Of a DNA stretch of 64,000 nt, positions 21,729-31,359 are shown piece after piece. Each line of letters opens with the position of its first letter. The stretch's first letter is position 1. Under the pieces are notes generated by a model. The model saw only the letters and a list, made by a program, of their open reading frames with translations. It did no database searches and was not told where the DNA came from. The position numbers and the translations under genes are program-made. Source of the DNA: Macrothele yani (lineage: Eukaryota > Arthropoda > Arachnida > Araneae > Macrothelidae). The stretch covers positions 25,449,001-25,513,000 of the forward strand of contig CM077011.1 in the NCBI GenBank assembly GCA_039090855.1, in the 5' to 3' direction.

Positions 21729-23159
21729 CACTCACCGTCATAAAAATAGTTGCATCCAGAAGGAAGCAACCGACAAGAATGAAACATGGGTAGTTTTGAC
21801 ATCGTGAGACATGCAAATGGCTCAAGTATCACGCTCGGCTGCGCATGTGAGGCCAGCAAGGAGGGGTCGTAGCGCTGTGCCTGACTGGCTATGTAATGTG
21901 GTAACGTCGCGCGTACTTGCCATTCTGACTCGTGCTGTTGTGTTGATTGCATCCTTTGCAAGTGAAGTATGCCTTGGAGAAAAGTTCGGATGCAATTCGA
22001 CCATTTGGAGGAGTTCTAGAGGGCCCCATCGTCGGGCTCCGGGAAGCGGGATGGTCTTATCGTCGTATTGCGCGCCATACCGGTTGTGTGGATATCACCA
22101 TAGCATGTTGTTGGCGGCAGTGGATAGAACAAGACATGCAACAGCGACAGGAAGGCTCTGAAAAACCAAGACGAACCACGGAGAGAGAGGACCGACGGGT
22201 TGTCCGACATGCGCGGAGTGACCCAACAGCCACGATTGCGGATATTCAGCGAGCACTGGTGCCCTCCATGTATCATCCGACTAGTGCCAGCACCATTGGC
22301 AGACGGCTGCACGACGTAGGACTACACGCACGCTGACCGTTACGACGACTGCCCTTAAAACCATTGCATCGTCGCCAAAGACTGCAGTGGTATCGTGCCA
22401 GACTGTTAAGGAGCCACTCAGAATGGCAGCGAGGGATCTTCAGTGACAAGTCCCGCTTTTGTCTTGGAGTGGACGGCCAAGAATCCGCGTGTGGAGAAAC
22501 CGTGGTCAGCGCCAAGATGAACGGTTTGTTGTCGAGCGTCACACGTCCAGAAGGCCTGGTGTCATGGTGTGCGGTGCAATTGCCAACGATGCCAGATCAC
22601 CTTTGGCATTCATTACAGGCACTTCAACAGCCCAACGTTACGTTAATGAGGTCCTGCAACCAGTGGCCCTTCATTTTCTGAATGCTCACTCCGATGCAAT
22701 TTTCCAAAAGGATAACGCTCGTCCGCATACTGCTGCTGTCTCGAGTGCTTGTCTTCAAGACACTGACACTCTGACATAGCCAACCGCATCCCCAGACTTA
22801 TCGCCGATTGAAAATGTGTGAGTTGCTATTCGACGCGCTATCCACAGTCCACCCCTACTGCACAATCTGGAGGAACTGCGTGAGAAGATTCCAGCTGAAT
22901 GTGATTGCTTATCGCAGGACACCATTAGGAACCTGTACAACTCCATGCCTAGACGTCTGGCATGCTGTTTGAGAAAACTTGGCGGCTCGACTCCATAATG
23001 AGAGACACTACATATTGGCGTGTAGCTCAATAAATATTGCCCATATCAGTCTCAACGTTTAATCATTTATTGTTCCTGGTAACCTTTACCTTCCTCTCGA
23101 ATAGCATTGCAATCTGACACTTCCTTCTGGGTGCAACTATTTTTTTTAACGATGAGTGT
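21729..23159 (+). mobile_element. Tc1-like element, full length
   Basis: Inverted ends: cactcaccgtcataaaaat on the left. Read inward from the right, cactcatcgttaaaaaaaat, followed on both sides by 'agttgcaNccagaaggaag'. TA flanks are at 21727-21728 and about 23160. It lies inside the LINE at 20990-24610. A truncated sister is at 34645-35834. Confidence 0.9.
21969..22998 (+). pseudogene. Tc1-like transposase (32-residue D-E spacing), broken
   Basis: The start MPWRKVRMQFDHLEEF at 21969 is followed by an early stop (TAG), then a good helix-turn-helix region (GPIVGLREAGWSYRRIARH). The frame changes near 22330 and 22450. The first catalytic motif is FSDKSRF, with glutamate after the aspartate changed to lysine. 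The second is FQKDNARPH. The third is SPDLSPIENV. Counting through an internal TAG, 32 residues separate the last two catalytic residues. The C-terminus RNLYNSMPRRLACCLRKL ends at 22998. Confidence 0.87.
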
Positions 23160-23521
23160 ATAAATCAGGTTCAAAAATGGTGCTAACAATTACCTCCCTA
23201 TTGCAAACCTGTCCGTATTTGCTAAAATTATTGAAACATTAATATACACAAGATCAATAACATTTACTCTAGAATTCAATATTATAAACAAAATCAATTC
23301 GGTTTCCAACCTCACAAATCCATTGAAATTACATTGCTTTATTTACAAAACATTATTCAAAAAGAGTTTGCATTTAACACTATGATGCTTGCTATCTTTT
23401 TAGATCTAACAAAAACATTTCACACATTAAATCATGAAATCTTCCTTAATAAATTACATACTCTGAGAATAAGGGGAATGTCTCATACTTTACTTAAAAA
23501 TTATTTAACAAAAAGACAACA

Positions 23522-23944
23522 TCGAGTGGGCACTTGTTGCAACGATGAAGTACCCAGCTATATTTCCCAGGCCTGGAAAACTTTACTGTCCTCGATTCCT
23601 GTTTCTTCTTCTAACATAGCAGACGCTGACCATCATTAATAGAACTCTATAGGCCTCTATTTGCTCACATTACGTTAGAGCAAGTGAACTTTCTTGTATT
23701 TCTTTCCTCAGTGTGAACGATTGGCAACGGCACCGATACATAAATGTGTTTTCTGGAACTACAACTTGTCTTTCATCTGATGATGTGCTCGTAGCGAGCA
23801 CGAAAGTACTTATGTTGTTTTAAACCATGTAAATAGATTTTAACTTGTGTGTGTGATTTTAGTTATTAAAGTTTGCATGGAACTAGAACCATTCGGCAAG
23901 TTTGTACATCGTGCGTTAACAGCAAGTTTCTTACCCTGAGTAGT
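23522..23944. mobile_element. unidentified 423-bp insert with 12-base target duplication
   Basis: The LINE reading frame resumes exactly after this segment, and aaaaagacaaca occurs on both sides (23510-23521 and 23945-23956). The insert has no open frame I can name and no pol III boxes. It contains the inverted phrase gtgctcgtagcgagcac (23790-23806). It could be a processed transcript or a non-autonomous retroelement. Confidence 0.7.
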
Positions 23945-24625
23945 AAAAAGACAACAATAAACACAAATTAATTAGTTCGAATTCACTTTACAGCAATCGC
24001 ATTATGGAGTCCCTCAAGGATCGATTTTGGGATCTTTGTTATTTAATTTATATATTAATGATATACGGAATTTAGTATAACATCAGAAAACGATGCCAAG
24101 CTATACGCTGATGTCCCAACATTTAGGGAACACAATATAAATCGCATTATTACTAAAGCTAACACTCACAGCTATACTCAAATTGGCCAACTATGCTAAT
24201 GAATTGTTAATTAACCCTTTTAAAACTAAAACTATATTCTTCTCCAGACCGAGATCTGAATGGGGCCATACTATAAATTTACTATTAGAAAATAAAATAA
24301 TTGATATAGTACCACATTTTAATTATTTGGGAGTGAATCTTGCCCCTGACGTTCGATGGACTAAACATGTAAAAATACTTTCGAACAAATTGTCTAGAAA
24401 TTAGTAAAATATTAACAATAGTAAATTATTAACATTCGTAAAATACTAATAATTCTTTCATTTAAAATACTAATTCTCTTGTATTACTCATTAATTCAGA
24501 CTCACATTTACTACTGCTTTTTTTATCTTAGGTTCAAACAACTAAAACAAACTTAAATAAATTACAGGTATTACAAAATAAATATATTAGATTAATAGGC
24601 CTACATGTACATTCAAAACAAAGTA

Positions 24626-24690
24626 CAGTGCAACCTCTATATTCGTCAGCCCTATATTCGTGAAATCCAATGTTCATCACATTTTTTTGG
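24626..24690. mobile_element. possible pogo/Tigger-type terminal repeat, truncated
   Basis: A TA at 24624-24625 is followed by cagtgcaacctctatattcg, the style of a pogo or Tigger left terminal repeat. The sequence is cut after about 65 bases by the Tc1 remnant at 24692. No transposase is attached. Confidence 0.35.
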
Positions 24691-24691
24691 C

Positions 24692-25587
24692 AAAAAAAAT
24701 GCTCTGTGACGTGCTGCCAAGCGTCTCCCGAGAAGGTCCCACACGTGTTCGATTGGATTTAGGTCCGGAGACCTTACGAGCCAATCCATGCGTTGAATAT
24801 CTTCACTCTCCAACAGCCACTGTACGATGAGGTGTAGCGTTGTCGTCCATGAAGAGGAACTCAGGACCACAGCACCTCTAAACAGACGCACGTAAGGCAG
24901 GAGAACATCGGTACAATAGCGGACACCAGTGACTGAACCTCCTTGGAAGATGTGGAGGTCAGTATGGCTACCAAGCATGATACCGCCCCAAACGAGAACT
25001 CCGCTACCTCCAAACCGGTCCCTTTCGATGATGTTGGAGGTGTGATTGCGTGTTCCCTGCTCTCTCCAGATGTGTATACGTCCAGAATCGCTCGTCTGAC
25101 TAAATCGGCTCTCATCCGTAAAGAGAACTCGACCCCATTGCTGATGTGTTCAGTTATTGTGTTCCTGGCACCACAGAAACAGCCGTCTCCGATGAGCTGG
25201 CGTTAATGGCACACACCATACTGGTCGTCGTGCAAATAGGCCACCTTTGAGCAGCCTCCTGGCCACGGTAAAACGCGATAACGGACGTCCAGTTGTCTTT
25301 TGCATGTGCCTTGCGATTTCTCTTGCTGTATTCCGTCTGTCTCTTCTCGCCTGTAGGACAATATACCGGTTGTTCGCCACCGTGGTTGCTTGTGGACGAC
25401 CACTGCTAAACTCTTGGACAGCTGTTCCTGTCGTTTGAAATGCTCTCCAAGCTCGTAAAACGATGCTGTGAGCGTTACCGAACTCCTCAGCCACACTAGT
25501 CACACTTCGACCTTCTTCCAACTTCCCAATGACGCGACTTCGGGTAAAGTCATCCAGATGTCGTCTACTGGATTTTCTGTTGGCCAT
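24692..25587 (-). pseudogene. Tc1-like transposase (DD34E), truncated
   Basis: The start at 25587 reads MANRKSSRRHLDDFTRSRV. The N-terminal 146 codons are open to about 25150. A frame change follows, and then FTDESRF appears with the catalytic aspartate. The motif FMDDNATPH is complete in one frame near 24855. Right after it an 11-base deletion relative to the sister copy shifts the frame. The final glutamate motif RSPDLNPIEHVWD is intact. The protein breaks off at about 24692. The sister copy has 34 residues between the last two catalytic positions. Confidence 0.87.
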
Positions 25588-25847
25588 ATCACACGGTGGC
25601 AGCAACTCGACGTCATTCAAACCGATGTACACCGTGCAATAGCTTTCACCAAATTTCTGAGCTTACACCGCCCGTGTGCTTTATACCTTTCAGGCACCCC
25701 ACCCCCTACGTCATGCTGCATATATGCGCATACCCTACCGTACCGGACCCTAGCCTATCTCCTGAGTGGTCTTTAGGTCCGTTCTGCCTGCTCATTCCGC
25801 TGTTATGCTAATTTCTCCTCTTCGTCCTTAATTTCTGCACACCAGTG
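24692..25847 (-). mobile_element. Tc1-like element truncated at its C-terminal side
   Basis: The right terminal repeat is clear (inward read cactggtgtgcagaaattaa) with TA at 25848-25849. The left part is missing beyond the sequence coding the helix after the catalytic glutamate. The full sister is at 46549-48093. Confidence 0.88.
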
Positions 25848-25946
25848 TATTAAAATTTAAATTTCACATCTTTATATTAATATTTCCTCTTTTCTTTAGC
25901 TCGAGGTTTTTGAGTACTACATATTATTTTTCCGTTTCTCTTTGCT

Positions 25947-26153
25947 TTTCTTTTTTATTTCGGGGTTTAACGATAAACATGAGCAAATTTTAAGGTTAAA
26001 AGCAGTTCCTGTCCTTCATTTAGAGCCCCCGGTTCCAGAGAACGGAGGAAGTGAGAGCGGTGAGACTGCCGTACGACCCATGTCTCGTCTTGGACCAGCT
26101 CATACGACAAGACAGAAACAAACGCTTCTGACCACTCGGCTACCGGACGGCTT
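25947..26153 (-). mobile_element. SINE-A, strongly diverged
   Basis: It is recognised by the ordered blocks 'ggggtttaacgataaacatgag', 'cccccggttccagag' and the terminal 'ccactcggctaccgg'. The B box is no longer readable. Confidence 0.65.
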
Positions 26154-26239
26154 GCCCTCTCTGCAGAGCAAGCATAGACCGTTCTTCTGTTCTCAATTCT
26201 GTTAGACCCCTTTCCACATTGTCACTCATTTTCTTATAG

Positions 26240-26905
26240 GCCGTCCTCTTGATCTTGTAGCAGTCAGATTTGGAAACCCTTTTGGTTTTGTGGCAGTCTG
26301 ATTTGGAAAGCCTCTTGGTCTTGTGGCAGTCTGATGTGAAAAACCTCTTGGTCTTGTGGCAGTCTGATTTGGAAATCTTCTTGGTCTTGCGGTAGTCTGC
26401 TGTGGAAAACCTCTTGGTCTTCTGGCAGTCTCATTTTGGAAACCTCTTGGCCTTGTTGCAGTCTGATTTGGGAAAACTCTTGGCCTTGTGGCAGTCTGAT
26501 TTAGGAACACTCTTGGCCTTGTGGCATTCATGTGGTAAACCTCTTGTTCTTGTGGCAGTCTGATTTGGGAAAACTCTTGGCCTTGTGGCAGTCTGATACG
26601 AAAAACCACTTGGCCTTGTGGCAGTCTGATTTGAAAAAAAAAACTCTTGGTCTTGTGGCAGTCTGATTTGGGAAAACTCTTGGCCTTGTGGCAGTCTGAT
26701 TTGAAAAAAAAAAACTCTTAGTCTTGTGGCAGTCTGATTTGGGAAAACTCTTGGCCTTGTGGCTGTCTGATTTGGGAAACCTCTTGGCCTTGTGGCAGTC
26801 TGATTTGGGAAACCTGCAGCCTAATTTGGGAAACCTCTTAATCTTGTGGCAATCTGATTTGGAAAACCTCTTGGTTTTATGGCAATCTGTTTTGGAAAAC
26901 CTGTT
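26240..26905. repeat. 33-bp minisatellite, about 20 units
   Basis: The unit is near cttgtggcagtctgatttgg plus gaaacctcttggt, 33 bases. Because 33 is a multiple of three, both strands carry long stop-poor frames of 11-residue repeats (minus: TATRPRGFPNQ; plus: WQSDLGNLLAL). I treat these as accidental. Two units contain expanded A runs (about 26632 and 26704). No start context or flanking exon suggests a protein. Confidence 0.9.
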
Positions 26906-27639
26906 TCACTTTTCCTTGTTCACCCATTCTTTCGACACGTCCAAACTTTCTCGGTCTGAAGATTTGGACTGGAACGGGACGAATTAACTCGGAGTTAGCA
27001 AAATAAGCTGAAACTGACATGAACGAATATATTCGTTGTCAAAGAAATGGGCCGAAAGTGACTGAAACGAGTGAACCTCAGAAAACGTTGTTTCTCCCCT
27101 TAGCTTTGTTATTCAAAGTGATAACTTAAGGGTAAGATTTACACTTATCTTTTCTGATTGACTACCTGCTAAATGGGTCGTAACAATAGCAACGTCCTTA
27201 AAGAAGAGAGACGTTTGAGTCATTTCTTTCTATTCAGTAACATGATGCCCGTGTCAAGGAGATTAACCCTTCCCCGTCATAGCTTGGATCGTTGAGCATA
27301 GAATAGAGGACTAGAAGTGAGCGGCTATCACTACTGACAAGCGAGTCATGATGAACGCTGGCAAGCCTTTGAACAAACGCAGAGCAGTGACACTGTTTTA
27401 AGACTTTCTCTCTGAGCTGAAGACTTACTACACTGGCTGGCTGAAAAAATCAATCCGTCAAAAAGTAGTGCGCTGTTGTTTCATATAGCTTCTCAAGTAG
27501 TACCGAGACTTGTCATGCTTCGGCAGGCAATGCCCTATCTTTGTTCTGCGAAGTACATGGAGCTGCAAGTTGGACGACTTTCGTGAGTAGCCAACACTAA
27601 CTACCTCACGAATAAAGCTAGATAATGCCTCGGTAAATT
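26906..27639. other. unassigned spacer
   Basis: No motif-bearing frame or repeat recognised. It may include decayed upstream sequence of the LINE remnant at 27640. Confidence 0.35.
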
Positions 27640-28034
27640 AGCTTCACTATTCCACCAGAGAAGCTGGTGGACAACACGGGACAAAATGCTTCTGCATAAG
27701 ACGGGCGTCAAGCCAGGTCTCACCTACGCACGCCGCACCCATTTGGGCAGGTGCAAGTAAGTTCCAGAGGGAGAGATTCGAGAGGGTGCAGAGCGCCTAA
27801 ATGATCACAGGAGCTCCTTTGTGCACCCCACTTCGGAACTTGAGGGACAGACTTGGTATCGAAAAGGTACGTGAGCTTTTCATCAGACTAGCCCAAGACG
27901 TGGCTGTTAATCCTAAAGAACTTGTTAGGGGTGCGGTTGACTATGACGCCATCGCAGTCCTTAGGCATCCGAGAATTAAGGCGGCGGTCACTGTACTCCC
28001 CCTGACTGGAGCAAAGGGATGGTCACACAGTTGA
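27640..28034 (+). pseudogene. LINE ORF2 C-terminal remnant (Jockey-like)
   Basis: The frame near 27680 reads KMLLHKTGVKPGLTYA, matching the family pattern K-LLYKT-IRPILTYA just after the RT domain. The next part reads FQRERFERVQSA, a stop, and MITGAPLCTPLRNLRDRLGI, matching the pattern 'RMITGAPWYV...LHRDLGI' of Jockey-type LINEs. The frame stays open for 77 codons to 28034. No catalytic RT motif is present. It is an old fragment. Confidence 0.55.
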
Positions 28035-28379
28035 TTACTTTTCTTTTGTGTCCTGGTTCATATGGAAGAATCGATCGGATATAGTGGTAAGTCCTTGTCA
28101 AGTTTCCAGGTGGGTGTTAGACAGACCACTAGACTAGTGCCTTTGCTAGGTTAACCCTTTTCTTACAGGTTAGGGATGATGGTGAGTACTGGAGGCTGCT
28201 CCAGGGGTTTCGATCCCGCCCGAGAATTGGTGATGGTGATTGGATAGGGGAGGACATGGGGTTGGTTTTCCCAAGCTTGGTGCTTTGCATCCTTTCATCT
28301 AGTTCTGTTGCCTCAGTTTCTTTGGAAGAGTTGTTTTTCTCTACCTTTCCCTCACTTTCTGTTTTTCTTTCCTACCGAG

Positions 28380-28462
28380 TTCACTAACTCATATCTCTTA
28401 TCTTCTAATTTCCTTAGGGCAGGGTTCGACCTGGGATCAGACACTCCCTTACTAAAACTACT
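28380..28462 (+). mobile_element. SINE-B, 3' fragment
   Basis: The block 'gacctgggatcagacactcccttac' matches the end of the full copy at 9642-9962 with a few changes. The head is not recognisable upstream. Confidence 0.55.
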
Positions 28463-28489
28463 ACTCATTTAATTCAGTTCCTATCACGG

Positions 28490-28670
28490 GTGACAGGTTT
28501 ATGGCCGGTGCTGCTGAGATGAGAGGAGGAGAAAGAATTGTTTTGCGGTGGCTTTCTTAAAACACGGTTACTATGTAGGTGTCTATGTTTGGGGAGCGCA
28601 GGAATTGAAGGCAACCATTTCGTTCAAATTCATCGGCCGCTCAAGGGCAGAACAGAGTTCTTGGTCGTGA
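28490..28670 (+). repeat. dispersed repeat, copy 1
   Basis: It aligns by eye to 49413-49570. Shared landmarks in order are 'tgacaggtt', 'gagagg', a 'ggctttcttaaa' block, 'gtttgg' and 'ttcattggccgct'-like. There is no coding sequence. The class is unknown. Confidence 0.6.
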
Positions 28671-28689
28671 ATTCACTATTCACTTGTAT

Positions 28690-30043
28690 TCTTCATAATA
28701 ATTGCAAATATTTCCCTTAGAGATTTATTTCGGTTTAGTACAATAAAGCTGCAAGATGGTGTATGCACGACACTATTATCCTTTCATTTTTCAGGAACTT
28801 CATAAATATAAGAGCTGTGTAACTCTATGTGACAAGTAAAATAGATATTTCCAAGTTGAACAAAGCGAAAAAAAAAGAAAAAAAGAAAGTTCTGGTCCCT
28901 AAGAATCGTAAAACATCATAGGAGACATCGTTATCAGAATCAGGAACAAAACTCCAAAGGAAAAGCAAAATTGGAAAAGAAATTCCATTTCAGCAACACT
29001 TTCTACAACGAGCAATAAATCACGTTGTCCTTCCAACGGAGACAGCGGCTGTATGTAGCATAAAAGAGGAAAAACCGTAAAGATAAGTTCTCACAAGCCA
29101 CAGTCCTGTGTTGGTTCGGCGCCGGTTTTACAACGATGGCGTTAATTTTTCTTCATCCTGTTAACAAATGATAAGTAGGAATCCTATCTCGTTGTATGTT
29201 CAGAAAAAAAAAAAAAGAAGAAAAAATTCTAACAAAGCGAATGTCACCAATATCTCGTCTCTGCGATATTCCAGACCTTGATTGAACTTTTTCAGAAAAT
29301 TTCTATACGTTGAAATTATCGTATTCCGAGATATCAAATGTGGTTGGGTTTTTATCTACTGCACTGTGTGTTTTACCTTGTGGACAAAAGCTTGTATTTA
29401 TATTTACAAAAGCATCTCTGATTGCATAAACCTAGTTGAAAAAATCTTCTCTAATCAGATACCTTTTATTCTGAAGAATATTTTTCGTCCCTTTTTCTTC
29501 TTCTTCAAGTAACGCAGTTTTTCAGCAAGGAGTGTAAATTTATGTTAGGTTTTCTTCATGTCCCTACTTCCGACTGTTCGATTTGTAATATTTCTTTGGC
29601 TATGGATGTCTCCCGATATCAGGAATATTTTACATGTAATTGTTTTTGAGATTTTTTTCACAAAACGCATTTCTCTCGCTATTGGGCTTAAGCTGTTGTT
29701 TTCTATCGGTGATCTTAATCGAATTCTTTTTAAATCTTTTTAATTCTTTTGCAATTTTTTTTATTTGATTAACTGGTTTCGTTTACTAAGGTCATTGTGC
29801 GGGCTGTATATATTAAATAGTTCTCCGTTTTCCGCTAAGGAGTGTAACTGGAATTTCTTTCTTTCTCTGATTACCTTTTTTTCTAATAATTGGCTAAGAA
29901 ACCATCTGTTTGTCGGCATGGATTCAAATACAGGCTCATTACACCTGAGAATTCGATGTTATCTTTTTTTTTATTTTTTGGGTCGGAGGAGTGCGTTTTC
30001 GGTTGTATCTGGCAGCTGTGGACATTTTGAAACTGTTCTAATA
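28690..30043. other. A/T-rich spacer
   Basis: T-rich and A-rich low-complexity runs are frequent. Open frames at 29282-29512 and 29765-30055 are hydrophobic by composition only. No family recognised. Confidence 0.35.
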
Positions 30044-30045
30044 TA

Positions 30046-31205
30046 CACTATGTAGGCAAAAGTATTTTGACACCTAGGTCGAACGGAAACAATAGCATTT
30101 ATTGGCCGAAATAAGTGCATAGTCTGTACACCTTTGGCTGCTTTGATTGAAGCGATTCTTCTAGGAAAGATTTCCAAGATTACCTGTAGGCCTATACCGG
30201 AAATTTCATCCATTCCTCTTGTAAAGCTGCTACCAGAACAGCTGCAGAAGAAGGTCTTAGCGGCCGAGACAGGATAAGGCGTTGCCTCGTCCCACAGACG
30301 TCCTGTTGAAATTAGATCGGCACCTTGTGCCGGACAATCCAACACTTGCACGTCCTGCTCTTCAAACCAGCCCTTGATAGGCCTTGCAGTGTGGAGAGGC
30401 GCTTCATCTAGCTCATACAAACAGGGTTCTATGCCGAAATACTACCACAGCGTAGGCAGTGCAGAATTGTTTAGAATGTTTTCGTACCTAGTGACCGTTT
30501 AGTTGGAAAGCACTACAGAAAAAAGAATAGTCCTTCCCAATAGAAGCAGCCCCACTTCATCACAAATCCACATCCAAACTTGATAAGGACAAAGCAGTCC
30601 GCCTAATAGCATTCCCAGGGGAAATGACATACCCAAATATGTTCATTCGTACGAAAGAGTGAGTACCACAATTCGTCACTCTACACGACCGTCTTCCTCT
30701 ATTCATTCGTCCACGAACGGTGAGCGAAGCACCACTGCAGTCGTCGTCTAGCATTGCCTGGAGTGATGGCGAGGCAGCTGACCTAGTATTGTAACAGCGG
30801 GCATGCAGTTCCCGACTGACTATTCTGTTGCAAATAGCTGCTCCAGTGGTTTGTGCTACTTCGGTCAGGTCTGTGGCAGAGGACGTGAGTGTCTTCTGTG
30901 CTGTAGTAGCATCATTTTCTTTTCATCAATGAAGAACATCAGAGATAGTGGTTTTCGGGAACCCCAAAAGAGTGGTAAGGATACTTCTTCATTGCTTAGT
31001 CAGGTGGCATCCAATCACTATGGCCCTTTTAAAGTCCGTCAATTTAGCTCCGAGAGGCATGGTTGCTTCCAATGCGGTCTGGCAAGTGCGCCAACACTCT
31101 CCGTTACATACAGCACCCAACAAACCCTACTGTACCGTTCTGTTTCTGCACATGCACGTTTATTTGCTTATGTGGAGGTGTTGGAATACTTTTGTCTCCA
31201 TAGTG
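30046..31205 (-). mobile_element. Tc1-like element, decayed but with both ends
   Basis: The left end begins cactatgtaggcaaaagtat. The right end read inward begins cactatggagacaaaagtat. TA precedes the left end (30044-30045). Length is about 1.16 kb. Confidence 0.82.
30100..31062 (-). pseudogene. Tc1-like transposase, strongly decayed
   Basis: The N-terminus from 31062 reads MPLGAKLTDFKRAIVIGCHL and then TTISDVLH, a Tc1 helix-turn-helix style start. The middle is hard to read. The second catalytic region reads DEAPLHTARPIKGWFEEQ, where DNAPxHTA is expected. The third region reads CPAQGADLISTGRLWDE, so the final glutamate of the usual SPDLNPIE is lost. Many stops and shifts occur. At least two of the three catalytic positions cannot be confirmed. 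Confidence 0.62.
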
Positions 31206-31359
31206 TTAATTTCACGATACCCACCGAAACTATAATATTCTTAAAATCGTGCTGATATCTATTATATATGATGATTTTCCTGGATTCGTCTACAATGTTC
31301 GGAACAACAGAAGGAAACGTTTTCTCTCGATGCTCACGCTCAAATGTTTTCGCATTTTG

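Larger units (their letters stand above)
20990..24610 (+). pseudogene. CR1/Jockey-like LINE ORF2, interrupted twice
   Basis: This is the remains of a non-LTR reverse transcriptase. Segment 20990-21726 holds a decayed linker between endonuclease and RT. Segment 23160-23521 has NNYLPIANLSVFAKIIE and RT motif A as AIFLDLTKTFHTLNHEI, where the usual second aspartate is histidine. Segment 23957-24420 has motif B (YGVPQGSILGSLLFNLYIND), a damaged motif C (LYADVPTF instead of LYADD) and YLGVNLAPDVRWTKH. A C-terminal trace (NKLQVLQNKYIRLIG) lies near 24560. A Tc1 element (21729-23159) and a 423-base insert (23522-23944) split it, and frameshifts are frequent. Clade assignment is an inference from motif style. 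Confidence 0.78.

Noticed and set aside
26226..26987. Repeat-rich protein genes on both strands
   Set aside because: The frames exist only because the 33-base unit is divisible by three. There is no motif, signal or flanking exon.
27801..28034. Novel 77-residue host protein
   Set aside because: With upstream codons it matches the order of segments at the end of Jockey-type LINE ORF2, so it is a LINE remnant.
29282..30055. Hydrophobic small proteins or membrane proteins
   Set aside because: Composition follows from T-rich DNA, and there is no conserved pattern or start context.
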